DNA of 64,000 nucleotides from Lysinibacillus sp. B2A1 (GTDB lineage: Bacteria; Bacillota; Bacilli; Bacillales_A; Planococcaceae), in contig CP027224.1 in NCBI GenBank assembly GCA_002973635.1, forward strand, positions 4,102,501 to 4,166,500, in the 5' to 3' direction. The notes beneath the pieces are model-generated. The model did no database searches, was not told where the DNA came from, and worked only from the letters and a program-made list of their open reading frames with translations. Positions 35,119 to 45,489 of this stretch are shown in pieces. Both the position numbers and the translations under genes were made by a program. Each line of letters starts with the position of its first letter. The first letter of the stretch is position 1.

Positions 35119-35877
35119 ATGAGATTAGAAGGTAAAGTAGCTATCGTAACAGGTGCCGCATCAGGTATGGGGAAAGCAATTGCAGAGGGTTATGCTAAAG
35201 AAGGCGCAAAAGTTGTTGTTTCTGACTTAAATTTAGAGGGTGCACAAGCAGTAGTTGATGGTATTCAAGAAGCTGGTGGATCTGCAATTGCGGTACAAAC
35301 AAATGTTGCATCAACAGATGACTTAAAACGTTTATTTGATGAAACAAAAAAGGCTTATGGACAATTAGATATTTTAGTAAATAATGCTGGTATTATGGAT
35401 GGTATGGAGCCTGTGGGTGAAATATCTGATGAACGCTGGGATAAAGTATTTGCTGTGAACACTACAGCCGTTATGCGCTCCATGCGTATGGCAACAGAGA
35501 TTTTCTTAGCACAGGGACATGGTGTATTTGTCAACAATATTTCTGCTGGCGGTCTCTACGGGGCTCGTGCAGGTGCTGCTTATACTGCATCTAAACATGC
35601 TGTCGTTGGATTAACAAAAAATACAGCGTTTATGTATGCAGATAAAAACATTCGCTGTAACGGTATTGCACCAGGCGCGGTAATGACCAATATTGCCACT
35701 ACTATGACAAATATGAGTGAGGTTGGTGCTACTCGCCAAGGACTTGGTTTGGCTATTAATCCACGGGCTGGACAACCAGAGGAAATTGCACAGCTTGCTA
35801 TTTTCCTTGGTTCTGATGAGGCGAGCTTTGTTAACGGACAAGTCATCGCTGTTGATGGTGGCTGGACAGCTTATTAA
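35119..35877 (+). CDS. Short-chain dehydrogenase/reductase
   Basis: 252 residues, classical SDR. Cofactor motif TGAASGMGKAIAEG near 12-25, VSDLNL that favours NAD, NNAG near 89, catalytic Ser in NNISAGG near 141, Tyr and Lys in YTASKHA near 154-158, and GAVMTNIA after it. Substrate cannot be told; FabG-like or glucose/alcohol dehydrogenases are close relatives. TAGGAGG precedes ATG 35119. Expression is probably controlled by the divergent TetR protein. Confidence 0.92.
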   Translation: MRLEGKVAIVTGAASGMGKAIAEGYAKEGAKVVVSDLNLEGAQAVVDGIQEAGGSAIAVQTNVASTDDLKRLFDETKKAYGQLDILVNNAGIMDGMEPVGEISDERWDKVFAVNTTAVMRSMRMATEIFLAQGHGVFVNNISAGGLYGARAGAAYTASKHAVVGLTKNTAFMYADKNIRCNGIAPGAVMTNIATTMTNMSEVGATRQGLGLAINPRAGQPEEIAQLAIFLGSDEASFVNGQVIAVDGGWTAY

Positions 35878-35890
35878 AAAAATTTAGAAA

Positions 35891-35929
35891 GACACAACTC
35901 AATCCAAAATAGGTTGAGTTGTGTCCTTT
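35891..35929 (+). terminator. Terminator after the SDR gene
   Basis: 12-bp perfect arms (35891-35902 and 35914-35925) followed by TTTT. Confidence 0.88.
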
Positions 35930-35954
35930 TGGTATGATGAATAAACGAATATGT

Positions 35955-36716
35955 TCATACGTCTATCGTAAAGCTACGAATTTTTGCAGGCAAATGCTCT
36001 GTAGGATAACCGACTGCGTTAATATAAAATTTCCATTCAGCACGTTCATAAACGCTTTGCTCGTGACAATGCCCGAAAATATAGTAAGTTGCTTGCAAAT
36101 TGAAAGGATGAACATAGCAATATGCATGTCCATAAATGCCATGGCTTTTAATAAAAATGGGTGGCACATGTGTAATACACACATCAATATGCTTCATTTG
36201 CCTAAAACCTTTTTTCTCTGCTAAATGCTCCAGTCGAATATCAAAATCCTGTATAAGTTCTGAATCATTCATGCGCCTTTTGAAAAATTGAATCTCAGCA
36301 TAGTCCTCCAATGCATACCAATTAGTTGCACCAGCAAATATTTTCCCTTCTATTGCAATCGTATTGTAACGTTCTAATAGATGAATATTTTGCTCATGTT
36401 TTAATAAATGTTTTAGTTCGTCTACACGTTTTTGACTACTTTGCCCATACAAATGCTCCTGCTTTGAGATAACATAATAATCATGATTACCAAGCACCCA
36501 TATCACATGTGGGTAATGCTGTGCAAAATACGTTAACATCATGACGCTTTGCTGGTTGTAATGCGACAAATCCCCCGCAATAACGAGCACATTTCCTAAG
36601 ATTTCTGGTAACATGGAAGCTAAAAATGCTGTTGTTGTTTCATAAAGTATTTGAGGATCTTCACTATATGGTATATGAAAATCCAAATGCAAATCAGAAA
36701 TATAATCTATTTTCAT
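35955..36716 (-). CDS. Calcineurin-like metallophosphoesterase
   Basis: 253 residues. Metal-binding motifs in order: DLHLD near 8-12 (D-x-H), VIAGDLSH near 46, WVLGNHDYY near 74, THVPP near 184, and FGHCHE near 216. These are the two-metal-centre residues of the family. Substrate unknown; members cleave phosphomonoesters, diesters or cyclic nucleotides. Cytoplasmic, no signal peptide. GGAGGG precedes ATG 36716. Single gene. Confidence 0.9.
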   Translation of the reverse strand: MKIDYISDLHLDFHIPYSEDPQILYETTTAFLASMLPEILGNVLVIAGDLSHYNQQSVMMLTYFAQHYPHVIWVLGNHDYYVISKQEHLYGQSSQKRVDELKHLLKHEQNIHLLERYNTIAIEGKIFAGATNWYALEDYAEIQFFKRRMNDSELIQDFDIRLEHLAEKKGFRQMKHIDVCITHVPPIFIKSHGIYGHAYCYVHPFNLQATYYIFGHCHEQSVYERAEWKFYINAVGYPTEHLPAKIRSFTIDV

Positions 36717-36884
36717 AGTGCCCTCCTTTTTAGTGATATATTATACAAGGTAAAAGCACATCATTTTCCTATATAAAATATAACTCTGCTTATTTTTTAG
36801 ATTTCATTTTTACTACTTAGACAGTTACCATTAAAATAAATCGAAAAAACATTTTGCATTACTGCTTATATGGGGCCCAATAAG

Positions 36885-36930
36885 AAAAAGACACACGTTA
36901 GGATAAATAATTCATCCTAAATGTGTCTTA
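36885..36930 (-). terminator. Terminator after brnQ
   Basis: Arms of about 15 bp (36889-36904 and 36914-36928) with one bulge, followed by a T-rich stretch on the minus strand. Confidence 0.8.
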
Positions 36931-36937
36931 CTATACA

Positions 36938-38287
36938 TTAGTTAATACTTTTAACTTTTTTTGAAGGGAATATATAGCCTATGAAGGCACCTAGCAGAGC
37001 CGGCAACATCCATCCCAAGCCAATATCATAAAAAGGTAAAAAATCTGAATATAGCTGTTCTACTGCTTCAAATAGACCAAGTTTTACTGCTGGTATACTT
37101 GTTGCTAATGCTCGATAACCATCGATAAGACTAATGAAAAAAGTGAAGAACATGGCGATTAAATAGACTGTCTGCTTATTTTTAAATAACGAAGAGCTAA
37201 GTGCTAGTAAAACTAAGACAATCGCAAGTGGATATAAGAACATCAGCACAGGGACTGCGTATTGAATAATATTCGTTAAACCAAAGTTAGCGATTGTAAA
37301 TGATACTAAACACAGTATGAACACAAACCATTTATAACTGATTTTCGGGAAAACTTCGTGAAAAAACTCACTACAGGATGTAATTAAGCCGATACTAGTC
37401 TTTAAGCAAGCAAGGACAATAATGATTGCTAATAAAATAGCTCCAAATGAGCCAAAATAGTGATCGGCAACTGCTGCAAAAATTAAACCACCATTCTCGT
37501 ATGGACCAACCGCTTCCATACTAGATGTCCCCATATACGTGATAAGACCGTATATGAGCATCATTAATGCCATCGCAAAGATTCCTGAAGTCCACGTGGC
37601 CTTCGCAATTTCCTTTCGATCCGCAATTCCTGCACTTTTGATGGCATTAATTACAACAACCCCAAAGGCTAATGAAGCTAAGACATCCATTGTGTTGTAG
37701 CCTTCTTTAAAGCCTGTCATAAATGCTGCATCTATATAGTCACCAACTGGCTGCTGAAAATGCCCCATCGGCTTTACAATACTTGTAATAATTAAAATAA
37801 ATAACACAATTAAAAAAGCTGGTGTTAAATATTTACCGATATAATCCATAATTTTTGCTGGATTTAATGAGAAATAATACACGATGGCAAAAAATACAAA
37901 GCTAAATAATGCTAGTAGCAGTGCTGTATGCTGCTCTTGAATATATGGTTCAAAGCCAACGACAAAGGGTACTGTTGCTGTACGTGGTATGGCAAAAAAT
38001 GGACCGATTGTTAAATATAGCGCTAATGAAAAGATCACCCCAAATAAAGGATGGACACGACTCGCTAAATCACGTAATCCGTTACTGCCTGATAAACCAA
38101 TAGCTAGTATACCGAGAAACGGTAAACCGATAGCTGTTACTAAAAAGCCTATTAATCCAAACCAAAAATTAGTGCCTGCTAATTGACCAAGCTGGATTGG
38201 AAAAATAAGATTCCCTGCTCCAAAATACAGTCCGAAAAGCATTGTACCGATGACTGCATAGGTTGAGAAAGGTATTTTCTGTTGCAT
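36938..38287 (-). CDS. brnQ: Branched-chain amino acid transporter BrnQ
   Basis: About 449 residues with twelve predicted helices. Family marks: GTMLFGLYFGAGNLIFPIQLGQLAG at the N-terminus, FFAIPRTATVPFVVGFEP near 105, and LASLAFGVVVINAIKSAGI near 225. It imports leucine, isoleucine and valine with sodium or protons. ATG 38287 is chosen because AAGGAGT lies about 10 nt upstream; earlier in-frame codons lack such a site. Single gene with its own terminator. Confidence 0.93.
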   Translation of the reverse strand: MQQKIPFSTYAVIGTMLFGLYFGAGNLIFPIQLGQLAGTNFWFGLIGFLVTAIGLPFLGILAIGLSGSNGLRDLASRVHPLFGVIFSLALYLTIGPFFAIPRTATVPFVVGFEPYIQEQHTALLLALFSFVFFAIVYYFSLNPAKIMDYIGKYLTPAFLIVLFILIITSIVKPMGHFQQPVGDYIDAAFMTGFKEGYNTMDVLASLAFGVVVINAIKSAGIADRKEIAKATWTSGIFAMALMMLIYGLITYMGTSSMEAVGPYENGGLIFAAVADHYFGSFGAILLAIIIVLACLKTSIGLITSCSEFFHEVFPKISYKWFVFILCLVSFTIANFGLTNIIQYAVPVLMFLYPLAIVLVLLALSSSLFKNKQTVYLIAMFFTFFISLIDGYRALATSIPAVKLGLFEAVEQLYSDFLPFYDIGLGWMLPALLGAFIGYIFPSKKVKSIN

Positions 38288-38519
38288 TTTTGATGTACTC
38301 CTTAGATGTAATTGACGATAGCAAATTATTTTAATCGAATGATTTTTCACTACAATTCAATCATAGTATCAGGCATTTATTATAAAAACAATAGTTTTTT
38401 CGTTTATTCTTATTCATCCTGCATAAACGGGCACATGGGAGCTTATGACAAGGAGAAAACTACTCGTAAAAGTATAATTGTAAGTCCTTATGCATTATTA
38501 TTCCATTTATATTGCATAA

Positions 38520-38546
38520 GAAAAGAGCTGTTCACAGACAGCTCTT
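38520..38546 (-). terminator. Terminator overlapping the esterase stop
   Basis: 8-bp perfect arms (38524-38531 and 38538-38545) with a T run on the minus strand. Confidence 0.8.
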
Positions 38547-39297
38547 AGTTTGCTACAGACCATTCTACATGATCTAAAAATTTATATACATCCTCATACA
38601 CTTTATCACGTTCTTTATCTAGCGTAATAATATGACCAGAATTTTCATACCAGATAATCTCTTTATCATCTGTTTTTACTGTATTTAATATAAAAGGTGC
38701 ACTCTCTTGATAGAGATCATCATCTAAAGATCCTTGCATGACTAATGTTGGTGCCTGAATTGTCGATAATTCTTCTCGTGTTTCAGTAGTTAAACGTGTC
38801 ACACCATCTAATGAATCTTTAGGTGTAATACGCAGTTCATGTAATTCTGAAATAATTTGATCCTTTGATTTATTTTCAAAGTGTTTATATAAACGAGCAT
38901 AATGGTATAAACGAGTAAATAAACCTTTTGAGTTATCACGTGTAATTGGTGCACACATAGCAACACATGCTTTTACTGGAAACTTCTCGGCTACTTTTAA
39001 CGAGAATACGCCACCAAGTGAAATTCCTACTACAGCAATTTCTTCATAGCCTTTACTTTGCAGGAAGTTATAACCTTCCACAACATCGTTCCACCAATCC
39101 TCTGGTTTTGTTTCTAGTAATGCTTCTGGCTCTACACCATGCCCACTATATATTGGTGCATGAACGGTATAACCACGTTTGGATAAAAATTCTCCTAGCT
39201 TTTTCACATCTTTTGTGCTACCTGTAAATCCATGCAATAATAGTACGGCTTTTTTGCCTCCCTCGATTGTTAGAGGTTGTGGCTTTATAAACTTCAT
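38545..39297 (-). CDS. Carboxylesterase, alpha/beta hydrolase
   Basis: 250 residues of the Est30/YvaK type. Oxyanion motif LLLHGFTGS near 20, nucleophile Ser in GISLGG near 93-98, Asp in QGSLDDDLY near 194, and His in ENSGHIITLDKER near 223. It hydrolyses short to medium carboxylic esters in the cytoplasm. In Bacillus the gene often sits near secG and rnr; that setting is missing here. Confidence 0.9.
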   Translation of the reverse strand: MKFIKPQPLTIEGGKKAVLLLHGFTGSTKDVKKLGEFLSKRGYTVHAPIYSGHGVEPEALLETKPEDWWNDVVEGYNFLQSKGYEEIAVVGISLGGVFSLKVAEKFPVKACVAMCAPITRDNSKGLFTRLYHYARLYKHFENKSKDQIISELHELRITPKDSLDGVTRLTTETREELSTIQAPTLVMQGSLDDDLYQESAPFILNTVKTDDKEIIWYENSGHIITLDKERDKVYEDVYKFLDHVEWSVAN

Positions 39298-39596
39298 TTT
39301 ATAATATCCCCTTCACGGAAATTTGTAATTGTGTATTTTATGTGTCTATCTTAACACCCTTTATTCATAATGTACAATTTATAGTTTTTATCATATTGAT
39401 GCATTTAACGCATTAACGATGTGAGGTTAAAACGTATTAAATCGCCTTTTCTTCATACTTTAAAAGTGTAAAATTTGGATTCGTTTATTTTCAGTACGAA
39501 TTCTTTTTAAAATTTTTTATGTTACCTATACTTCCTACTCTTTTCTCGTTATAATGCAGTTAGCTCAAAAAATACGGGAATAGAGGTGTTGAGGAA
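39298..39596. other. Divergent promoter region, no gene
   Basis: Spacer between the esterase and LysR genes. It is AT-rich and must hold both promoters, but I see no clear paired -35/-10 boxes or palindromic operator. Confidence 0.5.
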
Positions 39597-40478
39597 ATGG
39601 AGTGGCAACAATTAGAATATTTTGCAACAGTTGCAAAACTTGAGCATATGACACGTGCTGCGGAAGCATTAGCGATTTCCCAACCAGCATTAAGCCGTTC
39701 AATTTCAAAGCTTGAAGAAGAATTAGGAGTTCCTTTATTTGACCGTCAGGGGCGCTCCATTATGCTCAACCGATATGGGGAACTTTTTTTATACCGTGTT
39801 CAACGCATGCGCAAGGAATATGAAAAAGCAGTTTTAGAATTACAGGAGCTCAATAACCCTGAGCTTGGTGATGTGTCACTTGGTTTTCTACATACTCTTG
39901 GAACTAGCATTGTACCAGATTTAATCCGTGCTTTTCGTCAACAGCACCCCCATATCCGCTTTCACTTTACTCAAAATTACTCACACTCACAGCTTAAGCA
40001 ATTACTAGCAGGAGAACTAGACATATGCTTACTAGCAGCAATTGATACAGAACCTCCTGTTTGCTGGAGGGAGCTGTGGCGTGATGAGCTTTTTATCATG
40101 GTGCCAGTTGATCATCCGTTTGCTCATCGCAAAAGCATCAAAATGAAAGAGTTGGAACAAGAAAACTTTGTTCTTATGAAAAAGGGATATGCATTACGTA
40201 GAACGGCAGATCGTTTGTTAAATGCTGCTGGAATTAAACCAAAAATTACTTACGAAGGTGATGAAGTATCAACAATTGCAGGTTTTGTGGGTGCTGGACT
40301 AGGCGTCTCATTATTGCCTGATGACGAAGACTTAAACCCTAAAAAATTAGCTAAAATTCGTGTGGAAGATATGGTCTGTGAACGTATTATCGGAATGGCA
40401 TGGATTGAAAATCGCTATCTCCCGCCTTCAGCAAGGCAATTCCAACAATTTGTTTTTGATTTTTATGAGAAAAGATAA
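39597..40478 (+). CDS. LysR-family regulator
   Basis: 293 residues. Winged helix at the N-terminus: LEYFATVAKLEHMTRAAEAL, ISQPALSRSISKLEEELGVPLFDRQGR. A LysR substrate domain follows (GDVSLGFLHTLGT, LDICLLAAI, DELFIMVPVDHPFA, VGAGLGVSLLPDD). The target gene is not obvious: neither neighbour is a classic LysR partner, and the divergent esterase is the best guess. AGAGGTGTTGAGGAA precedes ATG 39597. Confidence 0.9.
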   Translation: MEWQQLEYFATVAKLEHMTRAAEALAISQPALSRSISKLEEELGVPLFDRQGRSIMLNRYGELFLYRVQRMRKEYEKAVLELQELNNPELGDVSLGFLHTLGTSIVPDLIRAFRQQHPHIRFHFTQNYSHSQLKQLLAGELDICLLAAIDTEPPVCWRELWRDELFIMVPVDHPFAHRKSIKMKELEQENFVLMKKGYALRRTADRLLNAAGIKPKITYEGDEVSTIAGFVGAGLGVSLLPDDEDLNPKKLAKIRVEDMVCERIIGMAWIENRYLPPSARQFQQFVFDFYEKR

Positions 40479-40482
40479 AAAT

Positions 40483-40515
40483 AAGCGACAGGTTGTAAGT
40501 GAACCCGCCGCTTTT
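40483..40515 (+). terminator. Probable terminator after LysR gene
   Basis: Imperfect stem (AAGCG...GGTT with AACC...CGCTT) followed by TTTTTATT. It lies between convergent genes. Confidence 0.5.
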
Positions 40516-40518
40516 TAT

Positions 40519-41316
40519 TTACTTTCCAATATATTTTACTCGATATGAATAAATATCTGAAAAATCACCATCAACCTCAAAAAGTCCTTGCTTTGCTAGA
40601 GCTATCAAGCGATTTTCGATAAATTCTTCATGTAAATAATCCTCCATTGCACCAAATGTTTCACCAATGATGCGTACTGGTAGCAACCATTCTTCGTTTT
40701 GGTGGACATGTACTCTTTTTGCACACTCGATTATAATCGCATCTAATGCATCTTCCTCTACATGCACAATACCATCTTTCCACATACGTAATGTACTTGG
40801 ATGGTGTTTCAGGTCCTCCCATTCCTTTGCAAGTCGCTGACATTCATTAATAGAAAAACGTTTTGCCTCTGGGCGAAGTTTCATAAACATTTCTGATGAA
40901 AGCTCCCCTGTGTGACGTATCATCATGTTGGGCTGGATACGTTTCAAGCCTTCTGTGGCATCTATTCCATAGACCATACTACACTTGTTGATAAACTCAC
41001 TCATAACATAGCGGAAGCCAATCTCTTCGTGGGTATTTTGACTATACCAAACCCAGACATCTACATCACATGGTAATCTATCTATTTTTTTCATCCAATC
41101 TTGATGAAAATCCTCAAACAATTCAAACTCTTCATGATCCCTAAAAAAATAGGTTTTAAGCCAATTTTTTCGTTCTTCTAGGCTATTCAGAGGACCAATC
41201 GAGAACACATCATTAATACAAATCACCGACTCATCACGTTGTAAATGGTTTTGCCGGATCGCATGTTTTATGGAACCTTGTGTAGATAAGCTAAAGGTGA
41301 TATGTAAAATTGCCAT
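40519..41316 (-). CDS. DUF1835 domain protein
   Basis: About 265 residues. N-terminal DUF1835 pattern: LHITFSLSTQGSIKHAI, then VICINDVFSIGPL near 35, WYSQNTHEEIGFRYV near 90. The C-terminal third looks like DUF3658. The family is common in Bacillales and its function is unknown. ATG 41316 is preferred (GGGGAA 7 nt upstream) over the in-frame TTG two codons before. The LysE gene lies 16 nt upstream on the same strand, so the two may be co-transcribed. Confidence 0.85.
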   Translation of the reverse strand: MAILHITFSLSTQGSIKHAIRQNHLQRDESVICINDVFSIGPLNSLEERKNWLKTYFFRDHEEFELFEDFHQDWMKKIDRLPCDVDVWVWYSQNTHEEIGFRYVMSEFINKCSMVYGIDATEGLKRIQPNMMIRHTGELSSEMFMKLRPEAKRFSINECQRLAKEWEDLKHHPSTLRMWKDGIVHVEEDALDAIIIECAKRVHVHQNEEWLLPVRIIGETFGAMEDYLHEEFIENRLIALAKQGLFEVDGDFSDIYSYRVKYIGK

Positions 41317-41331
41317 GATCAATTCCCCCTT

Positions 41332-41955
41332 CTACTGTTTACTCAGTGCAATTTTTATCCCAATAAAGCTAAGGATCACACCTTGCACCATATTTAATCG
41401 TTTCGCAATTGCAGGCTTTCCAATAATCACTTTTCTGACTTTACCAGCAAAAATACTAATTACTGAAAATAGGAAAAGTGCTTGAATTAAAAAGATAATA
41501 CCCAAAATAAGCATCTGTAAAGCCACATGACCATTGGATGGATTTACAAACTGTGGCAATAGTGCTAAGAAAAATAAGGAAACCTTTGGATTTAATATAT
41601 TCATTAAAATTCCTTTTCTATATAGTGCTACATAGGCCTGGGCATTTTGCTGATTCAATGTGAATGGATCGCCCTTCGCTCGAAATGATTGCCACGCTAA
41701 ATATAGTAAATATGCCGCACCCGCAAATTTCACAATAGAGAAAATAACAGTCGATTGATAAATAATTGCTGAAATACCAAGTACAGCAGCACCAATATGC
41801 ACAAGCAAACCTGTACATAAACCAAACGAAGTAGCAATGCCTGCCTTATTATCCTGTGCAATGCTTTGTGCTAAAACAAATAAGTTATCTGGTCCTGGCA
41901 TCAATGTTAATATAATTGCTGCTCCTAAAAAAGCTAATAATGTTGATAGCTCCAA
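41332..41955 (-). CDS. LysE-family amino acid exporter
   Basis: About 207 residues with five to six helices. LysE/RhtB marks: AIILTLMPGPDNLFVLAQSI near the N-terminus, GLCTGLLVHIGAAVLGIS near 45, KFAGAAYLLYLAWQSFR near 70, and GILMNILNPKVSLFFLALLPQFV near 115. It exports amino acids or related metabolites. TTG 41955 is chosen because AGAAGGGG lies about 8 nt before it. Confidence 0.88.
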   Translation of the reverse strand: MELSTLLAFLGAAIILTLMPGPDNLFVLAQSIAQDNKAGIATSFGLCTGLLVHIGAAVLGISAIIYQSTVIFSIVKFAGAAYLLYLAWQSFRAKGDPFTLNQQNAQAYVALYRKGILMNILNPKVSLFFLALLPQFVNPSNGHVALQMLILGIIFLIQALFLFSVISIFAGKVRKVIIGKPAIAKRLNMVQGVILSFIGIKIALSKQ

Positions 41956-42194
41956 TAATACTTCCCCTTCTCTCCATACTTTCAATCATTCCCAATATGG
42001 TTTTATTGTTCATTATACTACATGACAATGATATCATCTGATGTTAGTTTATGACTTTATCATGAATTTTGGAAGAAAAAAATTAATCACTCAATAATGC
42101 TCGTTAATGCAATACTTTTCTCCTTCAATATCTTATAATGAACATAACTATATTGAAACAAGGTGCATTGTTTTAAAGGAAGAGGTGTTTGTCG

Positions 42195-42578
42195 ATGGCA
42201 GTAAGTGATATTGTGGAGCAATATGAAGACGAGCATGGAAGCGTCTATTATAAAATGAAAACATATGACATTGAAGTACGTGCTACACAAAATACAGGCT
42301 TAGCACCTGTAATTACCTATTGGATGGGTGCAAAAGAAATTACGGACGATATTCGCAATTTACGCTTCAGTCCTCGAGCCCCCTCAAGCTATATCCAAGA
42401 TTATGAGGAATTTCAAGCATTGCTCTATACGAAGGAGCAGCGTGCCATCAACCAGCTTTATGAACAAATGAGCTTTAAACCTAAAAATATGTCTTCGGGG
42501 AAACAGATACTATGGAGCTTTTTTGTAATCGTTATAGCCATGCTCCCACTACTAATCGCCGTTTGGTGGTTAAAGTAA
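42195..42578 (+). CDS. Small membrane-anchored hypothetical protein
   Basis: About 127 residues, not recognised. Residues 1-105 are soluble and charged (IVEQYEDEHGSVYYKMKTY, FSPRAPSSYIQDYEEFQALL), and the last 20 form one membrane helix (ILWSFFVIVIAMLPLLIAVWW), so it is a tail-anchored protein facing the cytoplasm. ATG 42195 follows AGAGGTG at 7 nt. It lies alone before the proBA leader. Confidence 0.75.
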   Translation: MAVSDIVEQYEDEHGSVYYKMKTYDIEVRATQNTGLAPVITYWMGAKEITDDIRNLRFSPRAPSSYIQDYEEFQALLYTKEQRAINQLYEQMSFKPKNMSSGKQILWSFFVIVIAMLPLLIAVWWLK

Positions 42579-42733
42579 TTGTAGATAGCTATGTTTAATC
42601 CTCGTTTCTCACCATTCCCTTCTCATTTATTCAAAACTTTCTATTAACTTTCCTATTCAGCTTGACAGTGACAAAGAAGTAGTGCATTCTTTAGACAATT
42701 ACAAAAAACTGAACTACATATCAAGCATATTAA

Positions 42734-42972
42734 TATACTAAAACGCACGAAGACCAGTACTTAGCAACTACTTGATTAGAGAGCAATGTCCATAGGCTGA
42801 AAGGCATGCATAAGAAAGACTAATGAACCTCCTTCGTGAATCGTCCTAGCCAAACTAGGCGCAGTCTCAAGCGTTATGAGTAAAGTGGAATGTCAATGAT
42901 GTTCAATGTAGGTGGTACCACGGAAAGCAAGCCTTTTCGTCCTAGTTTCTAGGATGAAAGGCTTTTTTTATT
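42734..42972 (+). promoter_or_regulatory. Proline T-box leader of proBA
   Basis: A -10 box TATACT lies at 42734-42739. Stem I begins with CACGAAG (about 42745) and closes with CTTCGTG (about 42832-42838). Its specifier loop reads GAA-CCT, with CCT at 42828-42830, a proline codon. The T-box motif GGTGGTACCACGG is at 42911-42923. A terminator with arms of about 15 bp and a run of seven Ts ends near 42968. Uncharged tRNA-Pro would bind the specifier and T-box and let transcription enter proBA, so proline shortage switches the pathway on. Confidence 0.92.
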
Positions 42973-43046
42973 GTGAAGGTCAGAGTGACATAAACTTTAT
43001 GTCTAGTAAAAGATTAATTTAAAGGAATAACGAAGGAGGAAAAGAC

Positions 43047-44141
43047 GTGGAAAGAAAAAGAATTGTCGTCAAAATTGGAAGCAGCTCTTTAACCAACGCA
43101 AAAGGTGAAATTGATAAAATACGTTTAATGGATCATGTTCAAGCAATTGCTGAGTTAAAAAAATATGGTCATGAAGTATTACTTGTATCTTCAGGCGCAG
43201 TGGCAGCAGGTTTTAAACAGCTAGGCTATCCTTCACGTCCTGTAACAGTAAAAGGAAAGCAGGCTGCTGCTGCAGTTGGGCAAAGCTTACTCATTCAAAC
43301 CTACAATGCTTTATTTGGCATCTATGATATTGTGCCGGCCCAAATTTTATTGACACGTACTGATTTTTCAAAAAAAGAACGTTATAAAAATGCTTGTGCC
43401 ACATTTGAAGAATTACTTGAGCGCTCAATACTGCCTATCATTAACGAAAATGATACAGTCTCTGTCAGTGAATTAACCTTTGGTGATAACGACATGCTAT
43501 CAGCCCTTGTCAGTGGCCTGGTTCATGCCGATCAACTCATCATATTAACAGATATCAACGGACTATATAACGCCAATCCTATTAAAAATCCTCAAGCCAA
43601 ACGCATTGATCGCTTAACAGAGGTATCCGATGAAATGCTGGGCTTTGCAGATGGATCAGGCTCTAAGGTTGGTACAGGCGGCATGGAATCTAAGTTGCTC
43701 GCAGCTAGATCCGCCTTAAATGCCGGTGTCAAGGTATTTATTGGAACTGGACATGGTGCGAATAAGCTTGTCGACATTTTGGAAGGACATGGAGATGGCA
43801 CATATGTAGAGCATGATGCACTCGCGGTCCTAACAAATAACAAACAGTGGATTGCACTCACGGAAGTATCTGGTAAAATTTTTATAGATAGTGGTGCAGA
43901 GCATGCGTTATTAGCTAATGGGAAAAGCTTACTGCCTGCTGGTGTCAGTTATGTAGAAGGTGATTTCGAGAAAGGCGATGTTGTAGAGGTTTATAGTGAA
44001 AAGGGATTGCTTGGTCGTGGTGAGGTATTATACTCTTCCCTTGAGTTAGCACATGCGAGGGGAAAACGCACAGCTGAGCTAACAAACTACCCAATTGAGG
44101 TTATTCATCGAGATAAATGGCTAAAAATTCAAACAAATTAA
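43047..44141 (+). CDS. proB: Glutamate 5-kinase
   Basis: 364 residues: amino-acid kinase domain ([27 protein letters not shown] near 50, [22 protein letters not shown] near 135, [15 protein letters not shown] near 205), then a C-terminal PUA domain from about 270. It phosphorylates glutamate, the first step of proline synthesis. GTG 43047 lies 7 nt after GGAGG. First gene of proBA, controlled by the T-box leader; proA begins 13 nt after the stop. Confidence 0.95.
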   Translation: MERKRIVVKIGSSSLTNAKGEIDKIRLMDHVQAIAELKKYGHEVLLVSSGAVAAGFKQLGYPSRPVTVKGKQAAAAVGQSLLIQTYNALFGIYDIVPAQILLTRTDFSKKERYKNACATFEELLERSILPIINENDTVSVSELTFGDNDMLSALVSGLVHADQLIILTDINGLYNANPIKNPQAKRIDRLTEVSDEMLGFADGSGSKVGTGGMESKLLAARSALNAGVKVFIGTGHGANKLVDILEGHGDGTYVEHDALAVLTNNKQWIALTEVSGKIFIDSGAEHALLANGKSLLPAGVSYVEGDFEKGDVVEVYSEKGLLGRGEVLYSSLELAHARGKRTAELTNYPIEVIHRDKWLKIQTN

Positions 44142-44153
44142 GGAGGCATTTAC

Positions 44154-45404
44154 ATGACTAGTGAAGTTCAATTAAAAGGAAAACTGGCAAAAGCCGCAAG
44201 CTATGTGTTAAATATTAAAACTACTTGTGAAAAAAACGGTGCTCTTACAAAAATTGCAGAACAATTAATTGTGGATCAGGACACTATTATCGCTGAAAAT
44301 GCAAAGGATTTAGCTCATGGTGAGGAACAAGGAATGCCTGCATCTACACTGGACCGTATTATGCTTAACAAGGAACGTATAGAAGCAATGGCAAATGCCA
44401 TCCATCTACTCGTAGAATTAGATGATCCAGTAGGTAATTTACTAGAAAGAATAGAAAAGGATAATGGGCTGCTAATTGAAAAACGTATGGTGCCGATTGG
44501 CGTTATTGGAATGATTTACGAAGCCCGTCCTAATGTAACTGTTGATGCGGCAACATTATCTTTGAAAACTGGCAATGCTGTAATATTACGTGGAAGCTCT
44601 TCAGCTAAATTCTCAAATGTTGCAATAGTGACAAGTATTCATCGTGCTCTTGAAAAAACATCAATTCCTGTTGATGCGGTACAATTGATTGAGGATACAA
44701 ATCGAGAAACGGCAAAAGAATTATTCCATCTAAAAGAATACTTAGATGTCTTGATTCCTCGTGGTGGAAAGGCACTCATTGATTTAGTAGTAAGAGAGGC
44801 CACTGTACCTGTCCTTGAAACAGGTGCTGGTAATTGTCATATTTATGTAGATCAAACAGCCGATTACATAAAAGCGGAAAAAATTTGTTTGAATGCAAAA
44901 ATACAGCGACCATCCGTATGTAATGCAGCAGAAAGCTTACTTATTCATCCAGATTGGTTTAAGGAATATGGGCCACAACTCCTAAGCGCTTTGCATGAGG
45001 CAGGTGTCACAATTATCGGCGATGAATTCGTTTGTCAAGCGCTAGATTTCGCTCTTCCAGCATCGGAAGAGGATTATGCAACTGAATATTTAGATTTGAA
45101 GATAAGTGTAAAACTGGTAGAAAATGTGTACGAGGCAATTGAGCACATTAATAAATATGGTACTAATCACTCTGAAGCAATCATTACAGAGGATCAAATA
45201 GTGGCAGATACGTTCTTAAATAGCGTTGACGCGGCAGCTGTCTATCACAATGCCTCTACTCGTTTCACAGACGGCTTTGAGTTCGGCTACGGCGCTGAAA
45301 TCGGAATTAGTACACAAAAATTACACGCGCGAGGCCCTATGGGGTTACCAGCCCTTACCTCTACAAAATATTTCATTCACGGTAATGGACAAATCCGCGA
45401 ATAA
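44154..45404 (+). CDS. proA: Glutamate-5-semialdehyde dehydrogenase
   Basis: 416 residues of the aldehyde dehydrogenase fold. Marks: [24 protein letters not shown] near 115, [29 protein letters not shown] near 220, and the catalytic Cys in [11 protein letters not shown] near 255. It reduces glutamyl-5-phosphate to the semialdehyde, second step of proline synthesis. Follows proB in the T-box operon, and a terminator lies 15 nt past the stop. Confidence 0.95.
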   Translation: MTSEVQLKGKLAKAASYVLNIKTTCEKNGALTKIAEQLIVDQDTIIAENAKDLAHGEEQGMPASTLDRIMLNKERIEAMANAIHLLVELDDPVGNLLERIEKDNGLLIEKRMVPIGVIGMIYEARPNVTVDAATLSLKTGNAVILRGSSSAKFSNVAIVTSIHRALEKTSIPVDAVQLIEDTNRETAKELFHLKEYLDVLIPRGGKALIDLVVREATVPVLETGAGNCHIYVDQTADYIKAEKICLNAKIQRPSVCNAAESLLIHPDWFKEYGPQLLSALHEAGVTIIGDEFVCQALDFALPASEEDYATEYLDLKISVKLVENVYEAIEHINKYGTNHSEAIITEDQIVADTFLNSVDAAAVYHNASTRFTDGFEFGYGAEIGISTQKLHARGPMGLPALTSTKYFIHGNGQIRE

Positions 45405-45418
45405 AGGTAGAACTTAAT

Positions 45419-45457
45419 GGAAAGCCAGCAGTTGAGATACGTTGTTGGCTTTCTTTA
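45419..45457 (+). terminator. Terminator after proBA
   Basis: 10-bp arms (45421-45430 and 45443-45452, one G-T pair) with a T-rich tail. Confidence 0.85.
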
Positions 45458-45489
45458 TATTTACGATTCATACTGCTAACTGTGTGAAG

